In this document: one piece after another, positions 31,529 through 40,906 of the stretch
Layout: each line of letters opens with the position of its first letter
Numbering within the stretch: position 1 is the first letter of the stretch
Assembly: GCF_052180255.1 (NCBI RefSeq)
Contig: NZ_CP197466.1
Coordinates: 3,286,001 to 3,350,000, forward strand
Length of the DNA: 64,000 nt
Origin: Paenibacillus_AM sp052180255
Lineage (GTDB): Bacteria > Bacillota > Bacilli > Paenibacillales > NBRC-103111
Direction: 5' to 3'
Notes under the pieces: model-generated
What the model saw: the letters and a program-made list of their open reading frames with translations, nothing else
Databases searched by the model: none
Told to the model about the DNA's origin: nothing
Made by a program: the position numbers and the translations under genes

Positions 31529-32617
31529 TTAGCTATTGCTCTGGCGAAATTCTTCCATAAATTGTGTAAGTGCCTCACATGCCTCATAAGGAACAGCATT
31601 ATATGTGGAAGCACGGAGCCCACCCACGCTGCGGTGACCTTTTAGTCCAACAAAACCCTTTGCTTCGGATTCTTTGATGAATTTCTTCTCAAGCTCTTCA
31701 TTTGCTAGACGGAAAGTAATATTCATCTTAGAACGGCTCTCTGGATCTACACAGCCTTGGTAGAAACCTTCGGAGTTATCAATTGCGTTATAAATTAAGT
31801 TCGTTTTATCCAGATTGATCTGTTCAACAACAGCCAGTCCACCTTGATCACGAATCCATTTAAGTACCAAATTCACCATATAAACGGAATAAACAGGAGG
31901 CGTATTGTACAGGGAGTTATTATCCGCATGAATACCGTAACGCATCATGGTTGGGATACTCTTCGGTAGATCTTGCAGCATATCTTCACGCACAATGACA
32001 ACTGTAACACCAGATGGGCCTAGATTTTTCTGAGCCCCTGCATAAATCATGCCAAACTTAGACACATCAACAGGACGACTAAGAATATCAGAGGACATGT
32101 CGACAATTAGCGGGACTTTCCCTGTGTCCGGGTAACTTGTAAATTGCGCACCACCAATTGTTTCATTGGATGTTACATGCACATAAGCTGCATCTGGATG
32201 AATTTGAATTTCATTGAGAGCTGGAATCCGCATAAAATTGTCTGCTTCTGAGCTTGCAGCTTCATGCACTTCACCGAACAATTTCGCTTCTTTCATCGCT
32301 TTCTCTGCCCATGCACCCGTATTCACATAACTGCCGACTTTTCCAGGACGCAAAAAGTTCATTGGAATCATAGCAAATTGCGAGCTTGCTCCACCTTGTA
32401 GGAATAGCACTTTATAGCCATCTGGAATTTGAAGTAGTTCTTTAAGAAGCTGCTGCGTTTCTTCATTCAGCGCCTCATATTCTTTGCTGCGGTGTGAAAT
32501 TTCCATAATTGACATACCAATCCCTTGATACTCCACCAATTGCTCTTGTGCTTGCTGCAACACGCTCAGCGGTAATGCTGCTGGACCTGCGTTAAAATTG
32601 TATGCTCGGTTACCCAT
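31529..32617 (-). CDS. serC: Phosphoserine aminotransferase
   Basis: A 362-residue class V aminotransferase with YNFNAGPAALP at the N-terminus, FLQGGASSQFAMIP for phosphate binding, the PLP lysine in YAGAQKNLGPSG and the C-terminal GHRSVGGLRASTYNA. It makes 3-phosphoserine in serine synthesis, and also acts in the pyridoxal route. Standard length. It is a single gene, and a terminator separates it from the response regulator. Confidence 0.97.
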   Translation of the reverse strand: MGNRAYNFNAGPAALPLSVLQQAQEQLVEYQGIGMSIMEISHRSKEYEALNEETQQLLKELLQIPDGYKVLFLQGGASSQFAMIPMNFLRPGKVGSYVNTGAWAEKAMKEAKLFGEVHEAASSEADNFMRIPALNEIQIHPDAAYVHVTSNETIGGAQFTSYPDTGKVPLIVDMSSDILSRPVDVSKFGMIYAGAQKNLGPSGVTVVIVREDMLQDLPKSIPTMMRYGIHADNNSLYNTPPVYSVYMVNLVLKWIRDQGGLAVVEQINLDKTNLIYNAIDNSEGFYQGCVDPESRSKMNITFRLANEELEKKFIKESEAKGFVGLKGHRSVGGLRASTYNAVPYEACEALTQFMEEFRQSNS

Positions 32618-32788
32618 CTTTCTCCCACTCCCTTATTTTTTATTTATATAATCATTTTTGTATTATCGCTTATAATAGCAAGTTTATGAGATGGCTTCAA
32701 GCTTATTCTGAATGATAGAACAATCTCAGAACACGATCAAATGTGTTATAGTATGGAGATGTATATATCTTATAGAGGGGAAAAATGT

Positions 32789-33925
32789 ATGAGAAAAACC
32801 AAAATTCAAGAAATTGAGTGGATGCGAGCCTTTGCTTTCTTAGCCGTTGTCATGCAGCATGCGATTGGACATTATACGTATGTGCCTGAAACCAAGCTTG
32901 AAGATGGGGTCATTTTCGCATTGCTATTACTACTTTCTAAATTTGCAGTCCCACTTTTTATATTTATATCAGGTTTATTACTCTTCTATAATTATGATGG
33001 CAACATCCCATATATCGGTTTTATCCGCAAGCGATTCAAAGATATTGTAATGCCTTTCCTACCATGGGCTGTGCTTTATGCCATCATGTTTCATGGCCTT
33101 GATTTAAGCACACTCGCTTCTTGGCAAAAGCTTGGCTTACTCGTGTTCACAGGCACAGCGTGTTATCATCTATGGTATGTCGTCATGACGATGCAGCTTT
33201 ACTTGATATTCCCTTTCTTACAGCGAGCAAGTATGCGACTCAGACGCGTTTCTGGCCGCATTACGCTGATCCTAACCGTAATATTAGGTGTGCTTTACAT
33301 CGCTATGCTAGCGCGTTCAGGATGGATCTATGAGACTGCGTATCGCCTTAACATTCCCATACTAACTGACTTTTTCACCGAATATCTTGACCGAAATGCA
33401 CTCATGTTCCTCTTTTACTTTATTATGGGAGCCGCAGTGGGCATGCATCTTGAGAAGTGGCGAGCATGGCTTATGAAATATCGATGGATCCTAATTAGCA
33501 TTTATGCAGCGATGGTGCTGGGGATGCTGTATAAAGTGATTGCAGGCTTCAAATTGAAACCTGAACTTGCCATTAACTATAACGATACATTGCTTTTGCA
33601 ACCTTTGATGGCCATATTCCTCATCATCTCTGTCTTGGCCATGCATGTGATCACGATTCATCTAAGCGCAAAAGCCAATCCTTTTATAAGTAAAATCATC
33701 ATGATCATCGGTTCTTACTCCTATGTGGCGTATCTCGCACATGCCCTTATGCTCAAATATGCCTATCCGATTGCCGATAGCATATGGCCCGCGAGTGCAG
33801 TTACAGCAAGGAACCTTACAACGTTCATCTTAGCAACGATCGCTTCCATAGCAGTTGCCTTTATCATTCGACTTGTTGTTAAACAAGTGACCAACTTGCG
33901 GCGTAAACAGCATACTTCGGCTTAA
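32789..33925 (+). CDS. Acyltransferase 3 family membrane protein
   Basis: About 378 residues with ten or so membrane segments. It has the family N-terminal pattern WMRAFAFLAVVMQHAIGHY, where the histidine is typically essential. The ATG at 32789 follows AGAGGGG; longer in-frame starts lack support. Members O-acetylate cell-surface polysaccharides or peptidoglycan (OafA/WecH-like). The substrate is unknown. Monocistronic with its own terminator. Confidence 0.88.
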   Translation: MRKTKIQEIEWMRAFAFLAVVMQHAIGHYTYVPETKLEDGVIFALLLLLSKFAVPLFIFISGLLLFYNYDGNIPYIGFIRKRFKDIVMPFLPWAVLYAIMFHGLDLSTLASWQKLGLLVFTGTACYHLWYVVMTMQLYLIFPFLQRASMRLRRVSGRITLILTVILGVLYIAMLARSGWIYETAYRLNIPILTDFFTEYLDRNALMFLFYFIMGAAVGMHLEKWRAWLMKYRWILISIYAAMVLGMLYKVIAGFKLKPELAINYNDTLLLQPLMAIFLIISVLAMHVITIHLSAKANPFISKIIMIIGSYSYVAYLAHALMLKYAYPIADSIWPASAVTARNLTTFILATIASIAVAFIIRLVVKQVTNLRRKQHTSA

Positions 33926-33928
33926 GAC

Positions 33929-33970
33929 AAACAGCGGTTTGTAGATTGATCTACATAACCGCTGTTTTTT
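33929..33970 (+). terminator. Terminator after the acyltransferase gene
   Basis: Stem AAACAGCGGTT / AACCGCTGTTT with an inner TGTAGAT..ATCTACA hairpin, followed by T6. Confidence 0.88.
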
Positions 33971-34077
33971 ACTATTTTTCTAAGACCAGAAGCTGATCTC
34001 TTTCTTTTTCCTCACACAAAAAGAAAACCGTCGAGCAAATGCCCAACGGTCTCGATATAGAGTATAAGTACTATCAA

Positions 34078-35502
34078 TTAGCAACCAAAGTACAAGGAAT
34101 ACTCATGCGGATGAATACGGATCGATACTGCTTTTGCCTCATCACGCTTCAAATTAATGTAGTTCTCGATGAAATCCGGTGTGAATACGCCACCTTCAGT
34201 CAAGAATTCGTGATCAGCTGCTAGAGCATCAAGAGCCTCATCTAATGTACCTGGAACGGAGCGAATTTCTGCTTTATCTGCATCAGACAGATCATAGATG
34301 TTCTTATCGACCGGGCCATAACCAAGTGCAACTGGATCGATCTTGCGCTTAATACCGTCAAGACCCGCCATCAGCATCGCTGCGAATGCAAGGTATGGGT
34401 TAGCTGTTGAGTCTGGTGTACGGAACTCAATACGACAGCCTTTAGCCGTTACAGCAGCTACTGGAATACGGATTGCTGCAGAACGGTTACCCTTGGAGAA
34501 TACAAGGTTAACTGGTGCCTCATAGCCTGGAACTAGACGCTTAAACGAGTTTGTGGATGGGTTTGTAATCGCTAAGAGTGCAGGTGCGTGGTACAAGATC
34601 CCTCCAAGGTAGTGCATGGCAAGCTGGCTCAAGCTGCCATAAGCGCCTTTTTCATAAAATAAAGGTGTATCGCCATTGAAGATGGAGGAGTGCACATGCA
34701 TCCCACTGCCATTGTCGCCAAATAGCGGTTTCGGCATGAATGTCGCTACTTTTCCAAATTGGCGTGCCGTGTTATGAACGATATATTTGTATTTCATTAA
34801 GTTATCAGCTGTTTTTGTTAATGTATCGAAGCGGAAGTTGATCTCGCCTTGACCTGCTGTTGCCACTTCATGATGGTGACGCTCAATGCGAAGTCCGCTC
34901 TCCATCATAATACGACACATTTCAGAACGAATATCTTGTTGTGTATCAACCGGTGCAACTGGCACGTAGCCGCCTTTTACTGGGATCTTGGAGCCTAAGT
35001 TACCGCCTTCTTCTTTGCGGCCTGAGTTCCAAGCGCCTTCATCCGAATCAACAGCATAGTAAGAAGTGTGCATATTGCTCTCATAACGAACATCATCAAA
35101 GATGAAAAATTCTGACTCTGGAGCGAAAAATGCATCCGTACCGATTCCCGCACTTTGCATGTAGCCTTCAGCTTTTTGTGCAATAGAACGTGGGTCACGC
35201 TCATAGCGCACGCCGTCTGGTGTATAAATGTCACTCATTACGATAAGTGTTGGATGTGCTGTAAAAGGATCAACGTATACCGATTCAGGATCTGGCATCA
35301 TGACCATGTCGGACTCTTCAATACCACGAAAACCTGGAATTGAGGAACCATCAAATGCTACGCCGTTCACAAATGTTTCTTCATCAACTTCGACAGCAGG
35401 CAATGAAATATGGTGTGCTTTTCCACCAAGATCTACGAAGCGAAAATCAACCCACTCAATGTCTTTTTCCTTCATTAAACTTAAAACGTCCTGCACTGAC
35501 AT
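34078..35502 (-). CDS. glnA: Glutamine synthetase, GSI-beta-like
   Basis: 474 residues, longer than the 444-residue GSI-alpha usual in Firmicutes. It contains the beta-type insertion (VDSDEGAWNSGRKEEGG). It has HHHEVATAGQGEINFRF and FMPKPLFGDNGSGMHVH (ATP/metal), NRSAAIRIP and a C-terminal DKNIYDLSDADKAEI, where the tyrosine aligns with the adenylylation site of enterobacterial enzymes. It makes glutamine from glutamate, ammonia and ATP. There is no glnR in front, but two GlnR-like boxes and a sigma-A promoter lie upstream, so it is likely nitrogen-regulated. No glnE is visible to support adenylylation. Confidence 0.94.
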   Translation of the reverse strand: MSVQDVLSLMKEKDIEWVDFRFVDLGGKAHHISLPAVEVDEETFVNGVAFDGSSIPGFRGIEESDMVMMPDPESVYVDPFTAHPTLIVMSDIYTPDGVRYERDPRSIAQKAEGYMQSAGIGTDAFFAPESEFFIFDDVRYESNMHTSYYAVDSDEGAWNSGRKEEGGNLGSKIPVKGGYVPVAPVDTQQDIRSEMCRIMMESGLRIERHHHEVATAGQGEINFRFDTLTKTADNLMKYKYIVHNTARQFGKVATFMPKPLFGDNGSGMHVHSSIFNGDTPLFYEKGAYGSLSQLAMHYLGGILYHAPALLAITNPSTNSFKRLVPGYEAPVNLVFSKGNRSAAIRIPVAAVTAKGCRIEFRTPDSTANPYLAFAAMLMAGLDGIKRKIDPVALGYGPVDKNIYDLSDADKAEIRSVPGTLDEALDALAADHEFLTEGGVFTPDFIENYINLKRDEAKAVSIRIHPHEYSLYFGC

Positions 35503-35580
35503 CGTTAAGCCCTCCTATTTCCGAACATTAATTTAAATATTATCCGAAATGTTTGTATTCTTCTCTTTAATATTGAAGTT

Positions 35581-35610
35581 ATTATAAATCCATTCATTTC
35601 TTAGTGTCAA
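35581..35610 (-). promoter_or_regulatory. Sigma-A promoter of glnA
   Basis: On the minus strand TTGACA (35605-35610) and TATAAT (35581-35586) are separated by 18 bp, about 80 bp before the glnA start. Confidence 0.75.
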
Positions 35611-35616
35611 TACTTA

Positions 35617-35655
35617 TGTTAGGTATTTTCTAAATTAATGTCAGGTAATCTAACA
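35617..35655. promoter_or_regulatory. Tandem GlnR/TnrA-type boxes upstream of glnA
   Basis: TGTCAGGTAATCTAACA (35639-35655) fits TGTNA-N7-TNACA exactly on the minus strand. A second copy at 35617-35633 keeps one perfect half site. They sit just upstream of the -35, as in the glnRA operon of bacilli. Confidence 0.78.
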
Positions 35656-35687
35656 TTGGTTTTAATAATTGATTTTAATTAACAAAA

Positions 35688-35727
35688 AAAGCTGGATTCC
35701 CTCCTCTTGAGAGAACCCAGCTTTTCA
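35688..35727 (-). terminator. Terminator after aroF
   Basis: On the minus strand AAGCTGGGTTC..GAATCCAGCTT is followed by T7. It lies between the aroF stop and the glnA promoter region. Confidence 0.85.
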
Positions 35728-35756
35728 CTTTTAGCTCCTATTCGTAACGATTATGG

Positions 35757-36800
35757 TTACGCCATTACAGGTTGTTTGGGTGTATCAAATTTTTTACCGC
35801 AAATCGGCGCAAGCTTCTCAAGATCAACAAGCAATTTCGCAAATTGGTCTGGGAATAAAGATTGGACGCCATCTCCTGTCATTGAGTTATCTGGATCGGT
35901 GTGCATTTCAATAATTAAACCATTCGCACCTGCTGCAACAGAAGCCTTTGCCATCGGCTCAACAAGCTCACGACGACCTGTTCCATGGCTTGGATCGGAG
36001 ATAACTGGAAGATGACTCAGTGATTGCAGCACAGGAATTGCTGACAAATCTAGTGTATTACGCGTGTAGGTCTCGAATGTTCGGATACCACGTTCACATA
36101 GCATTACGTTCGGATTTCCACCTGCAAGAATGTATTCCGCTGCATTGAGGAATTCATCGTATGTCGCACTGAATCCACGCTTCAACAGAACCGGAGTCTG
36201 AATCGTTCCAAGCTTACGAAGCAAGTCAAAGTTTTGCATATTGCGTGTACCCACTTGAAGTATGTCTGCATGCTCCGCACATACATCCACATACTCAGGC
36301 GTCATAACTTCTGTAATGGTAAGCAGTCCGTGTTTACGACCTGCCTCTGCCATCATCTCTAAGCCTTCCACCCCGATACCTTGGAAGCTGTATGGGCCTG
36401 TTCTGGGTTTAAATGCACCCCCGCGCAGCACTTGGCCACCCGCTGCTTTAACTAGGCGAGCAATTTCATCAATTTGCTCCGGTGTTTCAACAGCACATGG
36501 ACCGCCCATGATGACGAGATTCTGTCCGCCAATCTCTACACCTTTTATACGTATGATGGTATCCGCCGGATGGAATTCCCTCGAAGCCATCTTGTACGAT
36601 TTCGAAATCTTCACAACCTGTTCCACACCTTTCATCTGCCGTAACTGATCTGCAAGCTTCGGGTCCACCTGTCCAATAATACCAATGACTGTATGTCCTT
36701 CACCACGAGAAATATGTGCCTCGGCACCATTCTTTTCAATGAACTGTAGCAAATCTTGAATTCTATTATCTCCAATTGTGTTCGATGTAATGACGATCAT
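35757..36800 (-). CDS. aroF: 3-deoxy-7-phosphoheptulonate synthase (DAHP synthase) with N-terminal regulatory domain
   Basis: 347 residues. A ferredoxin-like N-terminal domain of about 70 residues resembles the feedback domain of Thermotoga-type enzymes. The barrel follows with VIMGGPCAVET, LRGGAFKPRTGPYSFQGIG, LLKRGFSATYDEFL and SDPSHGTGRRELV, which carry the metal and phosphoenolpyruvate ligands. It catalyses the first step of aromatic amino-acid synthesis. It is a single gene here. The A-rich leader contains two TAAAAGCGTA repeats (36840-36880) of unknown meaning. Confidence 0.96.
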   Translation of the reverse strand: MIVITSNTIGDNRIQDLLQFIEKNGAEAHISRGEGHTVIGIIGQVDPKLADQLRQMKGVEQVVKISKSYKMASREFHPADTIIRIKGVEIGGQNLVIMGGPCAVETPEQIDEIARLVKAAGGQVLRGGAFKPRTGPYSFQGIGVEGLEMMAEAGRKHGLLTITEVMTPEYVDVCAEHADILQVGTRNMQNFDLLRKLGTIQTPVLLKRGFSATYDEFLNAAEYILAGGNPNVMLCERGIRTFETYTRNTLDLSAIPVLQSLSHLPVISDPSHGTGRRELVEPMAKASVAAGANGLIIEMHTDPDNSMTGDGVQSLFPDQFAKLLVDLEKLAPICGKKFDTPKQPVMA

Positions 36801-36963
36801 GATTCATTCTCTCCTTTTCCACTTTTATACTTTTACGCTTTTAAGCTTCTACGCTTTTATTTGTTAAAGTTACTATACAGAGTCTTTCCCTAATCGTCAA
36901 TAGTATTTTATAATAAATGGAAAAATGGTAAATATGTATGAAAAAGAATATCCATCGCTAAAG

Positions 36964-36992
36964 AAAAAAGGACCCCGTAAGGTCCCTTTTTT
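36964..36992. terminator. Terminator after the DUF2062 gene
   Basis: Stem AAAAAAGGACC / GGTCCCTTTTTT with a CCGTAA loop. It works in both directions and overlaps the end of the DUF2062 gene. Confidence 0.88.
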
Positions 36993-37504
36993 CATTCAAT
37001 TATCATATCCGCAAGTTCTGCCTTGCGCTGACGTCGTTTTTCTTTTCTACGATCCGCGGTCGATTTCAGCATAAACACCACTGGAAAATAAAATAGGACG
37101 CCTAATAGAAGACCATCGGCCATACCGCCAACGATTAATTCTAATGAAAATCGGGTAAAACTCGCTAAGAAAGAGGGAAGATGATCCACTAAATAAAATT
37201 TGAATGAAGACGGAACAAGCCAAGCTCCCACGATTTTATTCAAGAAGGACATCGGAATGTAAATCACTTTGCCAAAAACAAATCCAATTAATGCGCCAAC
37301 GAGGGAACCCCTTAGCAAATAAATCAATGGGAAAATGAGAAAAAAGGCGAGTCCTAGCGTCGGAAGAGTAAACATCTCAACCGCAAGTCCAATTGAAAAA
37401 CCAATCGCTACATACGCAGGTCCATTCTTTGCCCGCTGCAGCTGCATCCATTTGTACTTAAACCAACGCTTCGTAGTTGCCCACGTATATTTGCGCTTCT
37501 TCAT
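36992..37504 (-). CDS. DUF2062 membrane protein
   Basis: About 170 residues. A basic N-terminus (KKRKYTWATTKRWFKYKWMQLQR) is followed by AIGFSIGLAVEMFTLPTLG, RGSLVGALIGFVFGK and two more membrane segments, ending in a very basic tail (TADRRKEKRRQRKAE). The pattern matches DUF2062. The ATG at 37504 follows GAGGAA; the earlier one at 37525 has no clear site. Function unknown. It is probably transcribed with ispH, which ends 47 bases upstream. Confidence 0.8.
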   Translation of the reverse strand: MKKRKYTWATTKRWFKYKWMQLQRAKNGPAYVAIGFSIGLAVEMFTLPTLGLAFFLIFPLIYLLRGSLVGALIGFVFGKVIYIPMSFLNKIVGAWLVPSSFKFYLVDHLPSFLASFTRFSLELIVGGMADGLLLGVLFYFPVVFMLKSTADRRKEKRRQRKAELADMIIE

Positions 37505-37551
37505 TACGAATTCCTCGGGCAGCATGCGACTTCCTCTTTCTTCGACCGTAA

Positions 37552-38505
37552 TTATATTTCAGTCTGTTTCTTTTTAACTGCTGGTATTAATTTATCCATA
37601 TTTACCGTACGTATGATTGGCCAAGTTGCTTCATCTTTTGAATCGAAATTTTCTAAATAGGTGATGACTTCTTTCGTAATTGGTGTTGGTGTTGAAGCAC
37701 CCGAAGTCACTGCTACCCTACGCACGGAGAGTAACCACTTCTGTTGCAGTTCTGAAATATCGGCAATACGATACGCCTTTACTCCTGCGATCTCTTCCGA
37801 CACTTGTGCAAGCCGGTTCGAATTGTTGCTCTTCGGATCTCCGACCACAATTACAAGATCTGCTTCTTTCGCTTGTTCGGACACGGCTTCTTGACGAATT
37901 TGGGTCGCCAGACAGATCTCATTATGCACTTCCGCATGTGGGAAGCGCTCAAGCAGCTTTTTCATAATATGCTTAATGTCCCATTGGCTCATCGTCGTCT
38001 GATTTGTGATGAGAATACGCTCCGCACTTAGATCAATCGCATCGACTTCCTCTGGCTTTTCAATCAAATATACGTGCTCAGGGGCAATACCAACCGCACC
38101 TTCTGGCTCCGGATGACCCTTCTTACCGATATAAATGACTTTATACCCCTCACCTGTCTTCTCACGAATGAGATCATGTGTCTTCGTCACGTCAGGACAT
38201 GTTGCATCGACGATCGTAAGTCCTTTTTCCCGTGCACGTCTGCGGACTTCAGGCGATACACCGTGAGCGGTGAAGATAACCGTACCTTTTTCCACTTGTT
38301 CCAATATTTCAAGACGGTTCTCACCGTCTAATGTAATCACATTTTCTTTTTCAAAATAATTCGTAACATGAGCATTATGCACAATCATGCCTAAAATATA
38401 TATGGGCCGCGGTAAATCCAAATTTTTGGCAGTTTGCATGGCCAGTGCCATTGCATCAACGACGCCATAACAGTAACCCCGCGGAGATATTTTAACCACA
38501 TCCAT
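37552..38505 (-). CDS. ispH: 4-hydroxy-3-methylbut-2-enyl diphosphate reductase
   Basis: 317 residues with the three (4Fe-4S) ligand cysteines in GYCYGV (C12), ATCPDV and EICLATQ, plus the catalytic FTAHGVSPEVR and SGASTPTPI motifs. It is the last enzyme of the non-mevalonate isoprenoid route, making IPP and DMAPP. Standard length. It probably forms a transcript with the DUF2062 gene. Confidence 0.97.
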   Translation of the reverse strand: MDVVKISPRGYCYGVVDAMALAMQTAKNLDLPRPIYILGMIVHNAHVTNYFEKENVITLDGENRLEILEQVEKGTVIFTAHGVSPEVRRRAREKGLTIVDATCPDVTKTHDLIREKTGEGYKVIYIGKKGHPEPEGAVGIAPEHVYLIEKPEEVDAIDLSAERILITNQTTMSQWDIKHIMKKLLERFPHAEVHNEICLATQIRQEAVSEQAKEADLVIVVGDPKSNNSNRLAQVSEEIAGVKAYRIADISELQQKWLLSVRRVAVTSGASTPTPITKEVITYLENFDSKDEATWPIIRTVNMDKLIPAVKKKQTEI

Positions 38506-38561
38506 AGGTAGTACACTCCTCTTCGCTTAAACCTATCTTATCATTGCCTCTTTATTATATC

Positions 38562-40040
38562 CTATTGCTCGATGACGGGAAAGGAAAGTGGAAGCCAGAC
38601 GACAAATGTACTACCTTCATTTTTGCGTGTGAGCACTTCAATGGACCCCTGATGTTCATCAATAATCCATTTGGCGATGGAAAGACCCAGCCCTGTACCT
38701 GCTGTTACACCACGGGAGACATCTGCACGATAGAATCGATCGAAGATGAGCGGCACTTCTTCTTTATCCATCCCCATACCCGTATCCGCTATACAAATAC
38801 CGATTTGATCATTATGTTGCTGGACTTCAAAACTTACAACACCCTCTTCGGTGTATTTAAATGCATTTTCAATGAAAATAAAGAGCAGCTGCTGCAAGTA
38901 ATCTCGATTTCCTTTGATATAAATATCTTGTGCTTCTTCAAAGCTGCTCGTATGCCATTCTGCCGTGCGAGGAAGCATTTGTGCCCGTCTAGCCACTTCA
39001 TCGAGCAATGGTTTAAGCTCGATATGCTTCATCTCCATCTGGAATCCAGCATCTGCACGAGCCAGTGCCAGCAAGTCATTGACGAGCCTACTCATCCGCT
39101 GCGCTTCACCAGCAATATCCTGCATCGCTTCAAGCGACATGCTTACTCTTTCTTCACTGTCCAGCCCATCTGTCTGTTCAGGATTTTGCATGCTTTTCCA
39201 CATTTTTTCGAGCAAATCTACATTGCCTCGAATCGTCGTTAGTGGTGTACGCAGTTCATGTGATGCATCCGAGACGAATCTTCTTTGTGCGCGATAAGCC
39301 TCATCCAACTCGGAATACATCGTATCAAGCCGTCCGAGCATGCCATTGATTGTCTCGACTAAACGACCTACTTCATCTCGCGGTCCCTCATACGGAATGC
39401 GCTTATTGAGGTCCGTCCCTGTGCCGATCTCATTGGTTGTCTTGATGACCTGATCAATCGGTTTAAGTGCCTTCCGTGATAAAAACATACCGATGCTAGC
39501 AGCAAGCAAGATGCTGATTCCACCTAATGTGAATAGTATGTTTTTCAAAGCAACTAAATCAAACGGGCTAACAACGGCACTTTGAAGCACTGCAGCAGGA
39601 CGTCCCATTTCATCCAAAAGAGGCAATGGCGTGTAATAAACATAGAGTACATTGCCCGCCAACGTCACTTTTTTACTAAATTGCTCACCTTGCTGGATTC
39701 GTTTGATGTCATCATCAGTTACCGGTAATTTTTGATCACTTTCAAGTAAGACTGGTGAGAGGCTATATCGCTTTGTCGATAAATTATAGACTTGAAATAG
39801 CTTATCGATCTCCCGTATATCTTTAAAGTTATATCTTAATTCAACCTCTGTTTCCATCTTCTTCAAATTGTAATTATAGCTCAGATGTTGAGCCATTTTG
39901 GCTGTGCTTTCTATTAAGCTTTTCTCAACTACAGCAGATATATAATAATTAAGGAATAAATAGAGTCCCATTCCGAAAATGAGCAAAGTAATCGCCAAGA
40001 TGCTGGAATACCATAATGTTAGTCGCAGACGCAAGGACAT
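38562..40040 (-). CDS. HAMP-domain sensor histidine kinase
   Basis: 492 residues. Two membrane segments (about 8-32 and 162-188) enclose a 130-residue extracytoplasmic sensor. A HAMP domain is followed by the H-box SDASHELRTPLTTIRG (H261), the N-box ENAFKYTEEG and DTGMGM/GTGLGLSIAK. It starts 3 nt after its response regulator. The gene order htrA, regulator, kinase resembles the CssRS secretion-stress system, but ArlS/YkoH-like kinases are equally close by eye. The stimulus is unknown. Confidence 0.9.
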   Translation of the reverse strand: MSLRLRLTLWYSSILAITLLIFGMGLYLFLNYYISAVVEKSLIESTAKMAQHLSYNYNLKKMETEVELRYNFKDIREIDKLFQVYNLSTKRYSLSPVLLESDQKLPVTDDDIKRIQQGEQFSKKVTLAGNVLYVYYTPLPLLDEMGRPAAVLQSAVVSPFDLVALKNILFTLGGISILLAASIGMFLSRKALKPIDQVIKTTNEIGTGTDLNKRIPYEGPRDEVGRLVETINGMLGRLDTMYSELDEAYRAQRRFVSDASHELRTPLTTIRGNVDLLEKMWKSMQNPEQTDGLDSEERVSMSLEAMQDIAGEAQRMSRLVNDLLALARADAGFQMEMKHIELKPLLDEVARRAQMLPRTAEWHTSSFEEAQDIYIKGNRDYLQQLLFIFIENAFKYTEEGVVSFEVQQHNDQIGICIADTGMGMDKEEVPLIFDRFYRADVSRGVTAGTGLGLSIAKWIIDEHQGSIEVLTRKNEGSTFVVWLPLSFPVIEQ

Positions 40041-40043
40041 GTC

Positions 40044-40742
40044 CTAATGCTCCCCTCTTAGTACGTAACCCGCTCCCCGCACAGTTTGAATTAGTCGCTT
40101 GTGGCCATACTCCTCCGTTTTTTGACGAAGCAGTGCAATATACACCTCAAGAACATTCGACTCCCCACTGTAATCATAACCCCAGATTTTTTCCATAATG
40201 ATGTCACGGGAAAGAACCCGCTTCGGATTCTGCAAGAATAGATGCAAGAGATCGAATTCCTTCGCTGTCAATTCAATCAGCTGATTCTCACGAAATACTT
40301 CTCGCGTATCCACATCCAAGATCATATCTTCATAACCAAGCTGCTGTGTCTGGTTCTCCACATGCTCACTCCGTCTTCTAAGCAGCACACGAACACGTGC
40401 CAATAGCTCTTCCAAGGCGAATGGCTTGACCAAATAATCATCAGCCCCCATATCGAGCCCCTTTACACGGTCATTAATTTCATCCTTTGCTGTCAGCATC
40501 AGAATGGGCAAGTCGCTACCACTCTCACGTACACGCCGGCATACTTCAAGTCCATCCACGCTAGGCATCATCACATCTAGAATGAGAAGATTAGGCTCTT
40601 CTATCATCATTGCTTTTAAGCCTTCCATTCCATTATTAGCTATTGCCACTACATATCCTTCAAATGCCAATGCGCGACGAAGCATAGCAGTAATTTTATG
40701 ATCATCATCTACGACTAATATTTTTTCTCTCAATCCCAACAC
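40044..40742 (-). CDS. OmpR-type response regulator, partner of the downstream kinase
   Basis: 232 residues. The receiver has phosphoacceptor D56 in LLILDVMMPSVDG and lysine in YLVKPFALEEL. The winged-helix domain has LTAKEFDLLHLFLQNPKRVLSRD and VYIALLRQKTEEYG. Start codons GTG at 40742 or the following TTG codons are possible. It lies between htrA (164 nt upstream) and its histidine kinase. Control of the quality-control protease HtrA is plausible but not shown by a visible binding site. Confidence 0.91.
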   Translation of the reverse strand: MLGLREKILVVDDDHKITAMLRRALAFEGYVVAIANNGMEGLKAMMIEEPNLLILDVMMPSVDGLEVCRRVRESGSDLPILMLTAKDEINDRVKGLDMGADDYLVKPFALEELLARVRVLLRRRSEHVENQTQQLGYEDMILDVDTREVFRENQLIELTAKEFDLLHLFLQNPKRVLSRDIIMEKIWGYDYSGESNVLEVYIALLRQKTEEYGHKRLIQTVRGAGYVLRGEH

Positions 40743-40906
40743 CGTCCTCTATACTGAAAAATAATAGGTCCATTCACATGTTACATTTACTATGCTAATT
40801 GTAGCATTAATGCTCTTACACAAAAAGAAGCAGAGACGACAAGGCATACGATCTGCCCCTTCGCTCCGCTTCCCTTGCCTATTAAAATTCACGAGAGACT
40901 TCGTGA

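Noticed and set aside
40743..40906. Possible degenerate fifth copy of the structured repeat between htrA and the response regulator
   Set aside because: A CGCTCCGCTT-like stretch occurs, but the TTGAAA/TTTCAA inner arms and complementary outer arms are absent.
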